A stretch of DNA of 64,000 nt from Heliocidaris tuberculata (GCA_025618425.1 CM046832.1:75731297-75795296), one strand, 5' to 3'; numbered from the stretch's first letter, positions 29,457-41,188 are shown. Made by a program: numbers and translations. The notes: generated by a model from the letters alone, not told the origin.

Positions 29457-30723
29457 CAGGGGTGGCGGAGCATCTTTCAAAGTGGGGGGGGGGGGGGGGG
29501 GGGGGGGGGGAGCACCAACAAAAAAGAGGCACCTACCTACAAAGGGTGAAAACAAGGCGGAAAATACCACTTTGAGACATTAGTATACCGCTACAATATG
29601 ATTAATACACTGTCGATGATCATTTTCGACATATTACTTTTTCTATCTTTACATGGGTCCAGATAAAAACTACTTTTGCATTTTGTGTGATGGTCTGATT
29701 ATTCATTTGCGAGCGAGCGAAGTGAGCGAGCAACAAATTTAAGGTTGTTTTCTAACGCTGAAGGCTATGGTATTTAATTATACACAGCGATTTCCCTAAT
29801 ATGATGAAGATTATATAGTAAATGTGAGCGAGCATAGCGAGCGAGCTTTCAAAATTTTTTAGAAATTCTTTTTTTTTTCTCATTCCTTTTTTGATTTAGG
29901 GGCAATGATTAATATTGTACAATCTAGGGCATTGTGCCCCTCTTGCCATCTACTCCACTGCCTCACTTTGTGCTGATATCAGTAGGGGAATCTATTCCAT
30001 GTATTAATATGAAGCCTCTCTGATTATTTGGAGCTAGATATATGGCTCTTTTGTGGACTTTAGGGCACAGTTTGTAAGCGACATCTGGATATATAGGTAA
30101 AAAGGGGCACTCAGTGTCAAAAGACAAAAGACAAAAGGGGCACTTATCAAAGGGGAAAATGATATCATTAGAAAGGAAAAGGGGCACTGATCAAAAGTAA
30201 AAGGGGGCACTTAAAAATGTGAGCTTATAGGAGTGAAAAAGGGCACTTATCAGAGGGGAAAATTGCACTGTTAGAACAGAAAATGGGCACTAATCAGACG
30301 AAAACAGGGGCACTTATTGGATTTCAAAAGGGGCACTAATGTATGAGGTTAAAAGGGCACTTATTAGAAGAAGGACAGTTATACAAAGAAAAATAGGCAC
30401 TTATCAGAGGTGAAAAGGGGCACTTAGAAGGGAAAATTGCACTATTTGAACGGAAAATGGGCACTAATCAGACGAAAATGGACACTTATCGGCTTTCAAA
30501 AGGGTCACTCATGTATGAGGTTAAATGTGTCACTTATCAGAAGTTGAAAAGGGCACTTATTAGAAAAAAAGGGCACTATACGAAGAAAAAGGGGCACTTA
30601 TCAGCTATGAAAAGGGGCACTTTTCATGGATAAAAAAGGGCAATTTTGGGTACTTGAAAAAGTGGGGGGGGGGGGGCACTGTGCCCCCCTGCCCCCCCCC
30701 CCCCCCCGGGTGCGCCGCCTCTG
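29457..30723 (+). mobile_element. Non-autonomous hAT element A with 8-bp target duplication
   Basis: Flanked by perfect 8-bp repeats GTATGTAG (29449-29456 and 30724-30731). Ends CAGGGGTGGCG ... GCGCCGCCTCTG are imperfect inverse copies. Inside are a long G-run, GAGCGAGCGAAGTGAGCGAG motifs and an array of degenerate units at about 30095-30690. No transposase frame. Confidence 0.82.
30095..30690 (+). repeat. Degenerate tandem array of AAAAGGGGCACTTATCAG units
   Basis: Roughly twenty units of 20-35 bp built around GGGGCACTTATCAGA. The same unit occurs inside elements at about 33640-33960 (+), 36465-36800 (+) and 38780-38950 (minus), so the array is a standard part of this hAT family. Confidence 0.8.
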
Positions 30724-30749
30724 GTATGTAGTATTGATTATCCTTGATT

Positions 30750-31346
30750 TATGTTATACTCTTTGTACACTCAACCTCTCTATGATCTCATCTCTTCTCT
30801 CTCTCCCTCTCTCGCTCTATGTTTCTCTCTATCTCTCTTTCTCTCTGTTCTGTTCTCTTTCCCTCTCTCTTGTGCGAGTGCGGGAGCTCTCTCTCTCTCT
30901 CTCTCTTTCTCCCTTCTTCCAACTATATGCTCCCTGGTGCCTGCATTTCACTTTTCCTATACAACTGTCCTGTTATTTTTCTCTGTTCTGGTGAAGATTA
31001 CTTGTCCTTACATGTTAATTGCTAATATTGGAAGTATAATGAAATATGCATGTCTTGCTTGTTTTCAAAGATAATTTAGATTGCTCCGATATATTTTGAT
31101 TAATGGTTTTTGTTGTTGTCTTGTATCTGTTTACTTAATGATTTTACTTGCATGAGCTTCATTCAGAAAGTGTAATTACTATCATCTCTTTGATTTAATG
31201 TATCATTTGCATTGTTAAGTTTCATTATGATTATGTAAAAATCATATTGTTTATATTGATGTTTTTATACGCTTTACAAAAATTTGCAATTCAGCCGGTT
31301 GGCTGCAAATTATTTTTTAATAAAACATTCCCATTACCATTACCAC
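30750..31346 (+). repeat. CT-rich DNA ending in a LINE-like 3' tail
   Basis: CT microsatellite blocks at 30785-30910. The segment ends TTTTTTAATAAAACATTCCC followed by (ATTACC) repeats, a usual form for the 3' end of a non-LTR retrotransposon. No reverse transcriptase frame is visible here. Confidence 0.4.
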
Positions 31347-31498
31347 TCTATTGGAGGCACCAGCTACTCTCTCTAAAAAAATTAAAAATCGAGTGATCAC
31401 TGACGTCACTCCCGGGGGAGTGAAAACAGTGCAAATTCACTCTTTTTTCCCTTCTTTTTCTAGAGAGTAGTAAATCAAATATAAGGCCTGTATTAACA

Positions 31499-31500
<2 letters not shown>

Positions 31501-31555
<55 letters not shown>

Positions 31556-31743
31556 AAAAAAAAGGGGGGGGGGGGAAGTGGAAGTGCAGAGGAATTTGAG
31601 AAGGCAAATATATACTAGTATAATTATAGATAGGGAGGAACGGAAGGCCCGGATAATGGAAAGTATTGGACATTGGCGTAGACAGGTCCTCATACCTGGG
31701 GGGTATGATTTCCCCCAAGGGCCATATAAATAAATATAAATAT

Positions 31744-31808
<65 letters not shown>

Positions 31809-31858
31809 CATAAATACTTGTATATATATATGTATATATATATATATATATATGGTTT
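31501..31858. repeat. GA, GT and TA microsatellites
   Basis: (GA)n at 31503-31552, then a G-run (31564-31575), (GT)n at 31749-31794 and (TA)n at 31796-31854. Long open frames on both strands here are products of these repeats. Confidence 0.9.
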
Positions 31859-31954
31859 GGGGTGAGGGTGTGTAAACATGTATATGGTTTTTCTCTTTAC
31901 ATATATCCAAGATACAACTTTAGCATCATGCTTTGCAATTTTGTAGTATGATTT

Positions 31955-34000
31955 GAATATTGAGCGAGCGAGCGAAGCGAGCGAACAAGCAATAGCAATT
32001 ACATTGTAATTGCAAAATTTCACAATGAAAATTTATTTAATAAGCTATATATACTTTTAATACGGGCGAGCATTTGGGAATACTGGTAAGTCACTTTGGA
32101 TTAGGGGCACATGTTATGGAAAAGGGAAACGTGGTACTTATCATGGGGAAAAGGACTCTTCCCTTATTAGAAAATAAATGAATGTGTAAGTTTGAGAATC
32201 TAGTACCTTGGTTATATTTTGTAGTGGGAACATTTAAGCACTGGCTAGGGTGACCACATGCCAGACAAGTGGCTCCGCTCAACATGTCGAAGTCACAGGA
32301 CCATAACTTTCATTTGGGGGAAATGTATATAGTCAGAGCAGGTTTGGCCACATGAGCGAGCATGCTGACCATGTGGCCAGAGTTAGTATTATGGGATGAA
32401 ATAATGAAAAACATTAAAAATGTGGGAGTATTTTGGGATGGATAGGGGAGAAGATTGGGGTGGAAGAGAGGGGCTTGAGCTCTCTGGTTCTCTTCCATCT
32501 GGGCAGTCAAAGGGGAAGGACATCCATGCATGGAATCCCTCTCAGTACAACTGTGCCTGTATAAAATATGCATATTTTGTAGATAGAACTCTACTTGTAT
32601 GTGACTGTTTGCTGTGTTTGCTGTCCTGCAGTATGTTCCCAATATGTGATTTCGTCCTTTTATAATGTTTTGGAAGGGGGACATGATACAAGTCTTCAAG
32701 ATGTATCTTCTTCATTTATGGTTACACCCTTCGTGAGCTGAAATGTTTTGCACATATGACCACCAACATACGTTGGCTGCTGGTGAACGCTTGGCGGAGG
32801 CGGAAAGACAGCTTAAATCGTCCTGGAGATGGCTGCGTCGATGGATAGGAACTCGCTTGGTGGTACGAGTTAATTTTTAATCGCCTGAACTACTTAACTA
32901 GTGGTCGACTCATCATGTATGACAGATCTTGCGAGGAGTTTTGGACTTGATCCGTTGTTAAGGTTCCTGTTTTTATTAACGAAATTTGGTCGGTGCATGG
33001 ATATTCGTCCACGAGAACATTTTGTTAATTTTTTATGGCCATTCATTAGTTTCTTTTTGATAATTATACCGGTATTTTCTCTTTAACATGGGGAACCTCT
33101 TAAACTGTGTCCCTTGATATGATTGTTGATGTGTTGGTATTTTATGTGTTTGAATAATTAAGGAGTTGTTTTCTTTTGTAACTTTTGTTACGATTTTTCT
33201 TTTTGTATTTTGTCCAGTATGATCAATTAATATCCTTTTGTTCATTAACCCTCATTCCGAGGTGACTGAATTTAATTCAGTTTAGTCTGTCTAATCATTT
33301 TACTTGTCTTAATACATTGTTACCCTCTTAGATAGGGTTGGGTGTCAGTCGTTGAAAGTGAATTCTAAGTGATTTCCACTTTGATTGCTTGTTTATGATT
33401 GAGATGTTGGGTGTTTGATTGTTATTGGAATCTTGGTTGTGTTATAATTGTTGGTTATTAGTAGTTGAAGATTTAGTTATACCTCTTGCCATGAGCAATA
33501 CACGCATCTCGCGTCTCTTTTAGTAACGGATAGTATTTCGAACCCAGAAGGTAATTTAATTCGTCCAATGATTTCACAATCTGGTTGTTCAATTAATGAC
33601 CCCTACAAATGTGTAGAAAAGATAGAAAAGGCAGTTCATCACAGGTGAAAAGGAGCACTTATAACACCTGAAAAGAGGCATTTATAAGTACGGGAAAAAT
33701 GTTCTTATATAAAGTAGAAAAATTAAATCAGTGTCTATATTATAAAGAAAAAAAATGACTTGTTACATTAAAAGGAATAAAAGAGATTAAAAGGGGGAAA
33801 ATGCTCTCGTTGAAATAAGAGCATTTATCAAAGGTAAGGTCATGGATGAGGTGTAATTATCAAAATGGGCACTTAAAAGAATATATTATGGAACTGGGAC
33901 TTACTCGAAAGAAAAATGGGGGTACTTATCTGAAGTTAAAGGGAAAAGAAGGGGCACTGTGCCCACATGCAACGCCCGGAGCGGTGCTTCTGACCGGGCC
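31955..34000 (+). repeat. Broken copy of the hAT-family interior
   Basis: 31963-31990 carries the GAGCGAGCGAGCGAAGCGAG motif, and about 33640-33960 carries degenerate GGGCACTTAT units ending GGGGCACTGTGCCC. Between (about 32200-33600) is other DNA that I cannot assign. No complete ends or target duplication are found. Confidence 0.4.
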
Positions 34001-34126
34001 TACATGTTATGATTGTCACTTCATAATTCTTCTATGTATAGTTGCATGCATGGATGATGATGATGACACAGTCATCATCATCATCATTTTTTCAATACAC
34101 GTCAGTAAAAACCATTACACACACAC

Positions 34127-34318
34127 ACCCTCACACACATTGACTTGTGGGGAACTGTATTGTTTTCTCCTGTTGTACTTTGTACCCCACAAGCACTTCT
34201 CCTATTGTATTTTGTATCCCACAAGCATGACGGAATAAAGGCCATCATTGTGCTCTTTTGTTCTCTGTACCCCACAAGTGTATCTATGTAAGGGCACACA
34301 CACACCCACCCTCACACA
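34127..34318 (+). repeat. Tandem-duplicated segment, first copy
   Basis: TTGTGGGGAACTGTATTGTT through CCCCACAAGTGTATCTATGT and CACACA. The second copy runs 34629-34686 and resumes at 40272-40400, interrupted by the IS3EU-like element. It contains repeated GTACCCCACAAG. Confidence 0.8.
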
Positions 34319-34620
34319 CAGGGGCGGCGCTACAGGGGGGGCAAAGGGGGCGACCGCCCCCCTATGATTTTTCAAGTAGTGAAAAAAGAAAAAAAAAGAA
34401 GAAAAAAGAAGAAAGGAGGAAGAAAAGGGAAGAAAAGGGAAGAAAGAAGAAAGGAGGAAGAAAAGGGAAGAAAAGGGAAGAAAGAAGAAAGAGGAGTATT
34501 AAAAAGAGAGGTCTTAAACATATAACTCTATATTACTCCTGTTATTTAATGGAGAAAAAATATGACATCATCTTTAGGTCGTCTTGCCCCTCCTATCAAA
34601 ATACCCTGGCGCCGCCCCTG
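34319..34620. mobile_element. hAT MITE F with perfect 8-bp target duplication
   Basis: CTCACACA at 34311-34318 and 34621-34628. Ends CAGGGGCGGCGC ... GGCGCCGCCCCTG. The middle is GAAAGAAG-rich low complexity (34380-34495). Inserted inside the tandem duplication of 34127-34686. Confidence 0.88.
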
Positions 34621-34731
34621 CTCACACACATTGGCTTGTGGGGAACTGTATTGTTTTCTCCTTTTGTACTTTGTACCCCACAAAGCTACGAAGCCCCGTA
34701 AGGGCCAAATTGACAACGTAAAAAAAAAAAA

Positions 34732-34825
34732 ATATTACGTACGTACGTAATAATTATTACGTACGTACGTGATAATTACTACGTACGTACGTGATAATAC
34801 TACGTACGTACGTAATAAATAATAC
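34732..34825. repeat. Left ACGTACGTACGT array
   Basis: Four ACGTACGTACGT blocks about 22 bp apart, separated by AATAATTATT-like spacers. Each block is a perfect palindrome. Confidence 0.9.
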
Positions 34826-35827
34826 GTGAAAAAGGTCTATATCCACATTTTGAAATTACACAGCTGCCTTATTATTATCCGTCGATTCCCGTTGATTTGC
34901 CACAATATTGTGAGCTTGTGGGCTTGTAGCTTGTCTAGTGTGAAGAATCCTCAACATTTGTGTGATGTGTGTGTGACGTGTGTTGGTGGATATGGTGGAT
35001 ATGTGTGTGTGTCGCTTCATTTTCCCAGCGGCAAGTCCGGTCCCGATACAAATCAAAACAGAATAAAGCAGTTCGACTTTGTTCGCGAGTAAAATCGAAC
35101 AAAATGAAGTTATGAATCTTTATAACTCTAAAAACTATCTGAGACTGTATAGTCTGAAAGTTATGAAACGCTGAAAACTACTGAAAACAAAGAAAATCAC
35201 TATACAAACTGACCACTTTGTCATGAATTTGTAACGTCTGATATCCTCATCACAAGCCGTCAATCGGCCTTCATGTCCGAGAATATGATTTCCTCATAAC
35301 TTGAATCTAATTATAGACGATTTATGGTAATATGTTTTTACATGTATCCGGGGAAAAGGTCAGTGAGACTGCTTTCAAAATATTACATATTCCTAGTCAT
35401 TGTTTATTTTTTTTGAATTTATATTTTCATGCTGTTAATATCAAGAAATTCATTTTTTCTGTATTAACACACACATGCAAAAGTATATGAGTAAAATATA
35501 ATTGCATTCAATTTATGAAGAAATCATAGGCCTATTCTTGGACAAAACGTAAAATGTTTTATTAATATGCCTGTAGTAAACAGATAATTGTTTTTTCGTC
35601 AGCACTGATCTCTATATAATTTTTTTTTTTACGTAGAGATCACTGAGTGGTCGTGAGGGAAAGGCGTCAAAACTCATGACTAAGTTGTCTAGTGATTTTC
35701 ATTTTTGTTCATATTTATTCATGTCTTTAAAAAAAAATCACATTATTTTGTTATATGTCCGATTTTCGTCTAACCTTTTTTTTTCTTCACAAAATCTGCT
35801 TTCTCCCCTAATTTTTAAGTTCTGCGC

Positions 35828-36829
35828 CAGGGGCAGCGGAGTGTCTTTCAAAGTGGGGGGGGGGGGGTACCAACAAAAAAGGACACCTGAGGGCACCTGC
35901 AAGGGGTGCATATAAAGCAACATTGGTATTATTATCAAGCACCTTCTTATGGTGGTTCTGCTTCAGCTTGAGTTTCCACAATTAGCAGTTGTGTGTGCAA
36001 TTGTCTAATGATGCACGTGCGAGTCACTAAATCTTAAAGACTTTTTCTAATGTTGTTATGCATTATTCAGAGCGATATAATGAAAATGACAACAAATTAA
36101 TTTGGGTGAAATGTCGAATGATCTTGAATGATCTTTCATTTCTTACATTAACCCTGTCGTTTTTCTTTAGGAGATATCAACATTATTATGGTATCTGCTT
36201 GAATTCATAGGCCTACTAGTCTTGGGACATTTTCTGAAAATATTGACCTTATTTTGTGTAAGTTATACGGAATATGAATTCCTTTGCGGGGGGGGGGGGG
36301 GGGGGGATGAGCATTTAGTCCCACTCTGCTTCCAGCTCCGCTGGCTTACATTGTAGTTGTAGTAATATGGGTAGGTACATGTTGCTACATAAAGCCGCAC
36401 TGATTCTTGAAGCTAGATATGGCACTTTTTGTAAGAACTAAGGGAAATATAGGGATAAGGGTACACTTATTAGATGAGGAAAGTGCGCTTATGAGAGGTG
36501 GAAAGGGGCATTACAAGGGGTGAAAATTGGGCACTTGTGAGAAGAGGAATAGGGCATATATTAGATAGTAAAAGTGGCACTTATCAAAAGTAAAGTGGGG
36601 ACACTTATCAGATTTAAAAAGAGGCACTTATCAGAAGGGGGAAATGTGAACTTATTGGGGAAAAGGGGTACTTAACAGATTTAGAATGAGGCACTTATCA
36701 GAAGGGGAAAATATGCACTTATTGGGGAAAGGGGTACTTCCAGTAGTAAAAAGGGCACCTATCAGAGAGAAAGGGGCATTTTAAAAGTGTGGGGGCACTG
36801 TGCCCCCTGCCCCGGGTGCGCCACTTCTG
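35828..36829 (+). mobile_element. hAT element C (same family as A)
   Basis: Starts CAGGGGCAGCGGAGTGTCTT and ends GTGCGCCACTTCTG, with G-runs near 35854 and 36291 and a GGCACTTATCAGA array at 36465-36800. The 8-bp flanks do not match. Inserted within the IS3EU-like element. Confidence 0.7.
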
Positions 36830-36969
36830 ATTTTAAAAAATTGTTTCTCAGAACGAACTTGACTTTTACTTATTGACGCTGGAGCCCCAAAGATTAATTT
36901 TTGAATTGGGCCTAAGGAGATTGAACTGTTTTGTCTTGCAAAATACATGTAGCAAACATGAAAATATTT

Positions 36970-37070
36970 ACATAATTCAGTGTCAGACTGAGCCTGACAT
37001 CCCCCCCCCCCCCCATCTGAAAAATTGAATCAGCGCCCCTTTTGGGGCTTCGTACATATGCAACCATAAC
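36970..37070 (-). mobile_element. Fragment of the CAGGGG hAT family
   Basis: A C-run (about 37001-37014) followed by ATTGAATCAGCGCCCCTTTT is the minus-strand counterpart of the family's G-run and CAGGGGCG-type end. No intact ends. Confidence 0.4.
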
Positions 37071-37593
37071 CGGCATGCATACAAAATGCAGGCAAATTGC
37101 GAGGTTTCCATGCAATCAACTTCAGAGTGAGTTGTCAACTTTAAAGTTACAATTTAAAACAGTTTGGCATGTCAATCAGTCAACTTGTTAACTTGTATAT
37201 CAGTTCAATTGTCCATTGTTTGAGAAAAATCTCTTGAAATTTTCAAGTCGAAGAGATTTACAAAGGCAAAGATATGAATGAAAATAGAAGGAAAATATTA
37301 CCGCGAAAGCGCCTCATTAGAAATGCTCTCACAGAAAGTCAGATATCTTCAATGTAAGACAATTTTTCGTGGACTTTTTATGTCAGTTCCTTGCACACAC
37401 AGTACAGACACATCAGATTACCAACAGTTCAATCCTCAATTCAGCACGTTTGCATTTCACTCACCCTAAGACAATGGTAAATAGTATTTAACCCTTAAAT
37501 TTATGTTTGGAAAAAAAAAAGGTAAATGTAAATGTTTTAAAAAATAACATGCCGCACAAATACTCACAAAAACATACACTAATAACATAAAGA

Positions 37594-37627
<34 letters not shown>
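37594..37627. repeat. (TA)n microsatellite
   Basis: About 17 TA units in the interior of the IS3EU-like element. Confidence 0.9.
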
Positions 37628-37629
<2 letters not shown>

Positions 37630-38151
37630 ATAATGAACGTGAATATTAGAGCTCTTTGTAAAGACACAAAACATAGAAGTTGTACATGGCAATCTGCATT
37701 TGGGTAATTCTGTCCGAAATATTACATTCCACACTCTGTTTCTCTAATTGCCCCATCAATTAGTGAACATGTATTTCATGGAATTGTCCCAACACTGCAG
37801 TAAAACAATACTGACAATGGACAGTGATTTATCCCTTTCAACTGAATTAGATGAATTATGCATGTCATTTGGTACAAACAGATGTGCCATACTTTTCTTT
37901 ACATTTCACAAGAAAACAGACAAATCTTCTACTGTTCTTCAATAACCAATCACTATTTTGTCTACAAAAGAGATAGGAAGACATTAACATTACCAAAAAA
38001 GAACTAAAAATCTGATCTGCCCTTACTACTATTTAAAACAAAACAGACTAGAGTTTTCTCAGTAGAAAGTGTTCTGAGGCTAAACACACCTTAAAAAGAT
38101 AAAAAGGAAAAAAAATGAATGGATGTACTTCAGGCGTACGTTTCCTCTAGA

Positions 38152-39638
38152 CAGGGGCGTCGATCTTGGGGGGGGGGCAGGGGGGCGATTGCCCCCAAAG
38201 AAAATATTGGAGGGGCAAACATATCATTTTGCCCCCCCCCCCCAATAAATCCGCAGGTGTAATATAAAATAAGGAAAAAACAGATGCAAAACTCAGGAAA
38301 TGAAACCTTCCAAACAATGAAATACAAAAGGTTTTACACGATCAGACTTCAATTTCGCCGCGCACTCCGCGCGCAAATTCTCTAATCTTTACTGCGTCAT
38401 GTAACCGTGGAGAAGCTGTTTTTAAGAGGCGTTCCAAAAAATCATGAAAAATCATTAAAAAACGTTCTGAACATACTTAATTCAATTCAAAGTTTAAATT
38501 TTTATATTTATTTAGTTTTTTCTCTATTTTTTCATACTTTATTAGTGTTTACTTTTTTCCATTATTTTGTGTTATATATTCTCTACTCAATTTGCTGTTA
38601 TGTAAAATATATTTTCCCATCATTTTGTCGTTTTCCATGTGATCTTTAATTCCATTTTCTGTTCATGATATATGCATACTTTACTTAAGTTCAAATTACC
38701 ATCATATCTTTATCAATGCTATGATGATCAGAGGTAGCGCTCCGGGGAAGGGGGGGGGGGTGGACAGAGGCACAGTGCCCACCTCACTTTTTCAAGTACC
38801 CCAAAAGTGCCCCTTTTCATAGCTGATATAAGTCCCTTTTTCTTCGTATAGTGCCCCCCTTTCTTTCTAATAAGTGTCCTTTTTACCTTCAGATGAGTGC
38901 CCCCTTTCAACCTCAGAAATTAGCGCCCCTTTTGTTTTCTGATAAATGCGACATCGGTAGATACTGGTATATAAAAAAGTATATGGGTATGTATGAAGTC
39001 CACAAAGGAGCCTTATACATATAGCTCCAAATAATCAGAGAGGCTTCATAATAATACATTCCTCTGATATCAGCACAATAGTGAGGCAGTAGAGCAGGGG
39101 GTAGGAGGGGCCCAATGCCCTAAATTATACAAGAATGAACAGTGCTCCTAAATTATAAAAGGAACGAGGACAATTTTTTTCTAAATTTTTTCTAAAGCTC
39201 ACTCGCTACGCTCGCTCGCATTTGCTATTATCTTCTTATCATATTAGGAAAATCGCTGTATATAATTCAACACCCGTTGCATTCAGCGTTAGAAATAAAT
39301 CTTAAATTTTTTGCTCGCTCGCAAATGAATAATCAGGCTATTACACTCAACTGCAAAGTAGTTTTATCTAGAACCATGTTAAGATAGAAACAATAGCGTG
39401 TCGAAATGATCCTCGGTTGTGTATTGATCAGAATGTACCGGTATACTAATGTATCGAAGTGGTATTTTCCGCCTTGTTTCCACCCTTTGTAGGTGCCCCT
39501 TTTTGTTCGTGCCCCCCCCCACTTTGAAAGACGCACCGCCGCCCCTGTTGATGATTGAATTGAGTGCGGAAATGATCATCGTTACGATAGACTGTCTTGC
39601 CCCCCCCCCGGCATCCGAAAAACGGATCGACGCCCCTG
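38152..39638. mobile_element. hAT element E, contains nested element D
   Basis: Ends CAGGGGCGTCGATC ... GGATCGACGCCCCTG. Flanking 8-mers CCTCTAGA (38144-38151) and TCTCTAGA (39639-39646) match at seven of eight positions. It interrupts the minus-strand transposase of the IS3EU-like element. Confidence 0.78.
38729..39547 (-). mobile_element. hAT element D (family A), nested inside E
   Basis: Read on the minus strand it starts CAGGGGCGGCGGTGCGTCTT and ends GCGCTACCTCTG. Flanking 8-mers ATGATGAT (38721-38728) and TTGATGAT (39548-39555) match at seven of eight. It carries minus-strand GGGCACTTAT-type units (38780-38950) and GAGCGAGCGTAGCGAGTGAG motifs (about 39198). Confidence 0.8.
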
Positions 39639-39639
39639 T

Positions 39640-39909
39640 CTCTAGATACATCAAACATTTCGCGTGCATCCAACGATATCCGTGCAATTTCCCAGATGTA
39701 TTTGATAGGATGTTCAATATGTAGAGTGTAACGTCAAGGATATTTGAAGGTTTTCTTCGAAATAATGCAAGGCTTTTTAAGACGCACTTTAGGGTTCTGT
39801 TGCTTATTACTATTCTATGCTTGGAAATTAAATAATACAGTATTTCCCTCTGAGTAAATCCAATTTCAAAATGTAAACGCACGAGTCTGTCCCTCTCTGC
39901 CGCCGCCAT
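39640..39909 (-). pseudogene. IS3EU-type transposase, N-terminal remnant
   Basis: Starts MAAAERDRLVRLHFEIGFTQ, followed by REILYYLISKHRI and LHGYRWMHAKCL. This is the N-terminal helix-turn-helix part of a widespread animal protein family whose intact members continue into an integrase-like (rve) DDE domain. The frame is cut by element E at about 39640. Beyond the insertion (below 38147) a few matching residues (such as GNVRL) continue in another frame, then homology is lost. No DDE domain is seen. Confidence 0.7.
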
Positions 39910-39922
39910 TGATCGTCATCAA

Positions 39923-40226
39923 TACTACGTACGTACGTAATAATACTACGTACGTACGTAATAAATACTACGTACGTACGTAATAAATACTACGTACGTA
40001 CGTAATAAATACTACGTACGTACGTAATAAATACTACGTACGTACGTAATAAATACTACGTACGTACGTAGTATTATTACGTACGTACGTAGTAATTATT
40101 ACGTACGTACGTAGTAATTATTACGTACGTACGTAGTAATTATTACGTACGTACGTAGTAATTATTACGTACGTACGTAGTAATTATTACGTACGTACGT
40201 AGTATATTACGTACGTACGTAATATT
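39923..40226. repeat. Right ACGTACGTACGT array
   Basis: About fourteen ACGTACGTACGT blocks at a period near 22 bp. Spacers read AATAAATACT up to about 40060 and GTAATTATT-like after it, so the array flips orientation in the middle and is palindromic as a whole. Confidence 0.9.
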
Positions 40227-40400
40227 TTTTTTTTTTTTACGTTGTCAATTTGGCCCTAACGGGGCTTCGTACAAAGCACTTCTCCTATTGTATTTTGTAC
40301 CCCACAAGCATGACGGAATAAAGGCCATCATTGTGCTCTTTTGTTCTCTGTACCCCACAAGTGTATCTATGTAAGGGCACACACACACACACACACACAC

Positions 40401-40775
40401 ACCCCGGCATAGAGAAAGATTATAGCTATAGGCCTAGACCGAAAAAATGTCTATTTCGTTCGGGGATATGCTCCGCTGAGACTACGTCTGGCTTCACGGA
40501 ATCCCTCTTTGAGGAGAACCTCAAAAGTCAAAAAATATTATAAAACTCCTCCAAACAGACGGATTTTTCTGTCTAAGATAGGCCTAGAATATACAGAGCC
40601 ATTGAATGAAGGCACAGAGAGAGGGGTTGGGGGAGAGAGAACATTCTTAGTAATACTACTGGTGCGAAATCTAGCCCTTAAACGCGTCTCTGCCACACCC
40701 GACACGGTAGAAGACCAACTACAAAAAACAAACAAAACAAAAACAAAAACAAAAACAAAAACCAAAAAGGCATTC
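40401..40775. other. Intergenic DNA between IS3EU element and hairpin MITE
   Basis: A CA run (about 40378-40402), unassigned sequence, and a CAAAAA simple repeat (40732-40767). No gene is supported. Confidence 0.5.
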
Positions 40776-40914
40776 TCGTGAAATAAGCCACCCCGCATTC
40801 ACTTTGTACATGCAGTTTATTGCGTGTAAATGCCTATGAGGGTTCACATCCTCCATTGACTTTACACGGCAGTGTGTGTGTACACACTCGATGACCGGTG
40901 GCTTATTTCACGAG
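40776..40914. mobile_element. 139-bp hairpin MITE
   Basis: Perfect 18-base inverted ends: CTCGTGAAATAAGCCACC and its complement. Inside, GTGTAAATGCC ... GACTTTACAC forms a further partial stem. Lies 275 bases upstream of the CHM start codon. Confidence 0.85.
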
Positions 40915-41188
40915 ATGGCCACAAAAAAAAAAAAAAACCGAAAAAAAAAAAAAAAAAAAAAAAAAAAGGAAACCGCTTTCGGCTTTCCATAATCCATAAT
41001 GCAACCCTTACAGTGCATGCACGCAGTATACCGCTAGCGCCTACATACCGGTACCCATCGTACGGCCGGTCGTGTGAACGTAGATGTGAAAATAATAAAC
41101 CAAGCTTGCGCTTTTCTGATCATAGCTGTCGATTGAGCCTGAGGCTGAGCAGACTAGCTAAGGAGAAACTTAGCCAGAACAAAGTGAA
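40915..41188 (+). promoter_or_regulatory. Probable CHM promoter and 5' UTR region
   Basis: Poly-A tracts at about 40922-40967, then a moderately CpG-containing stretch (GTACGGCCGGTCGTGTGAACG) leading to the start codon. No TATA box is obvious. The call is by position; the transcription start cannot be fixed. Confidence 0.4.

Larger units (their letters stand above)
34687..40271 (-). mobile_element. 5.6-kb IS3EU-like DNA transposon, decayed
   Basis: Ends TACGAAGCCCCGT(A/T)AGGGCC are mirrored at 40271 inward. The mirrored end runs about 60 bases, through AAATTGACAACGT, a poly-A block and the first ACGTACGTACGT. A perfect 6-bp target duplication CAAAGC lies at 34681-34686 and 40272-40277. Both ends lead into ACGT arrays. 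A minus-strand transposase remnant begins at 39909, near the right end. Six-base duplications and an IS3/integrase-type transposase fit the IS3EU superfamily. The interior carries later hAT insertions. Confidence 0.8.

Noticed and set aside
30626..31074. Open frames of 107-122 codons
   Set aside because: CT-rich low complexity and G-runs next to a hAT end; no support.
31437..32023. Two ~156-codon open frames on the minus strand
   Set aside because: Produced by GA, GT and TA microsatellites (runs of SL, TH and IY); not protein-like.
34319..34620. Inverted GGCGCC ends read as a regulatory palindrome
   Set aside because: The perfect 8-bp target duplication shows that it is an inserted hAT MITE.
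34258..34701. 147-codon frame rich in K, E and R
   Set aside because: It lies across the hAT MITE F, whose GAAAGAAG filler creates the charged run; it crosses both element ends.
39379..39909. 176-codon frame as a host gene
   Set aside because: Only the first ~90 codons resemble a protein, and that protein is a transposase; the rest reads through hAT ends and a G-run.
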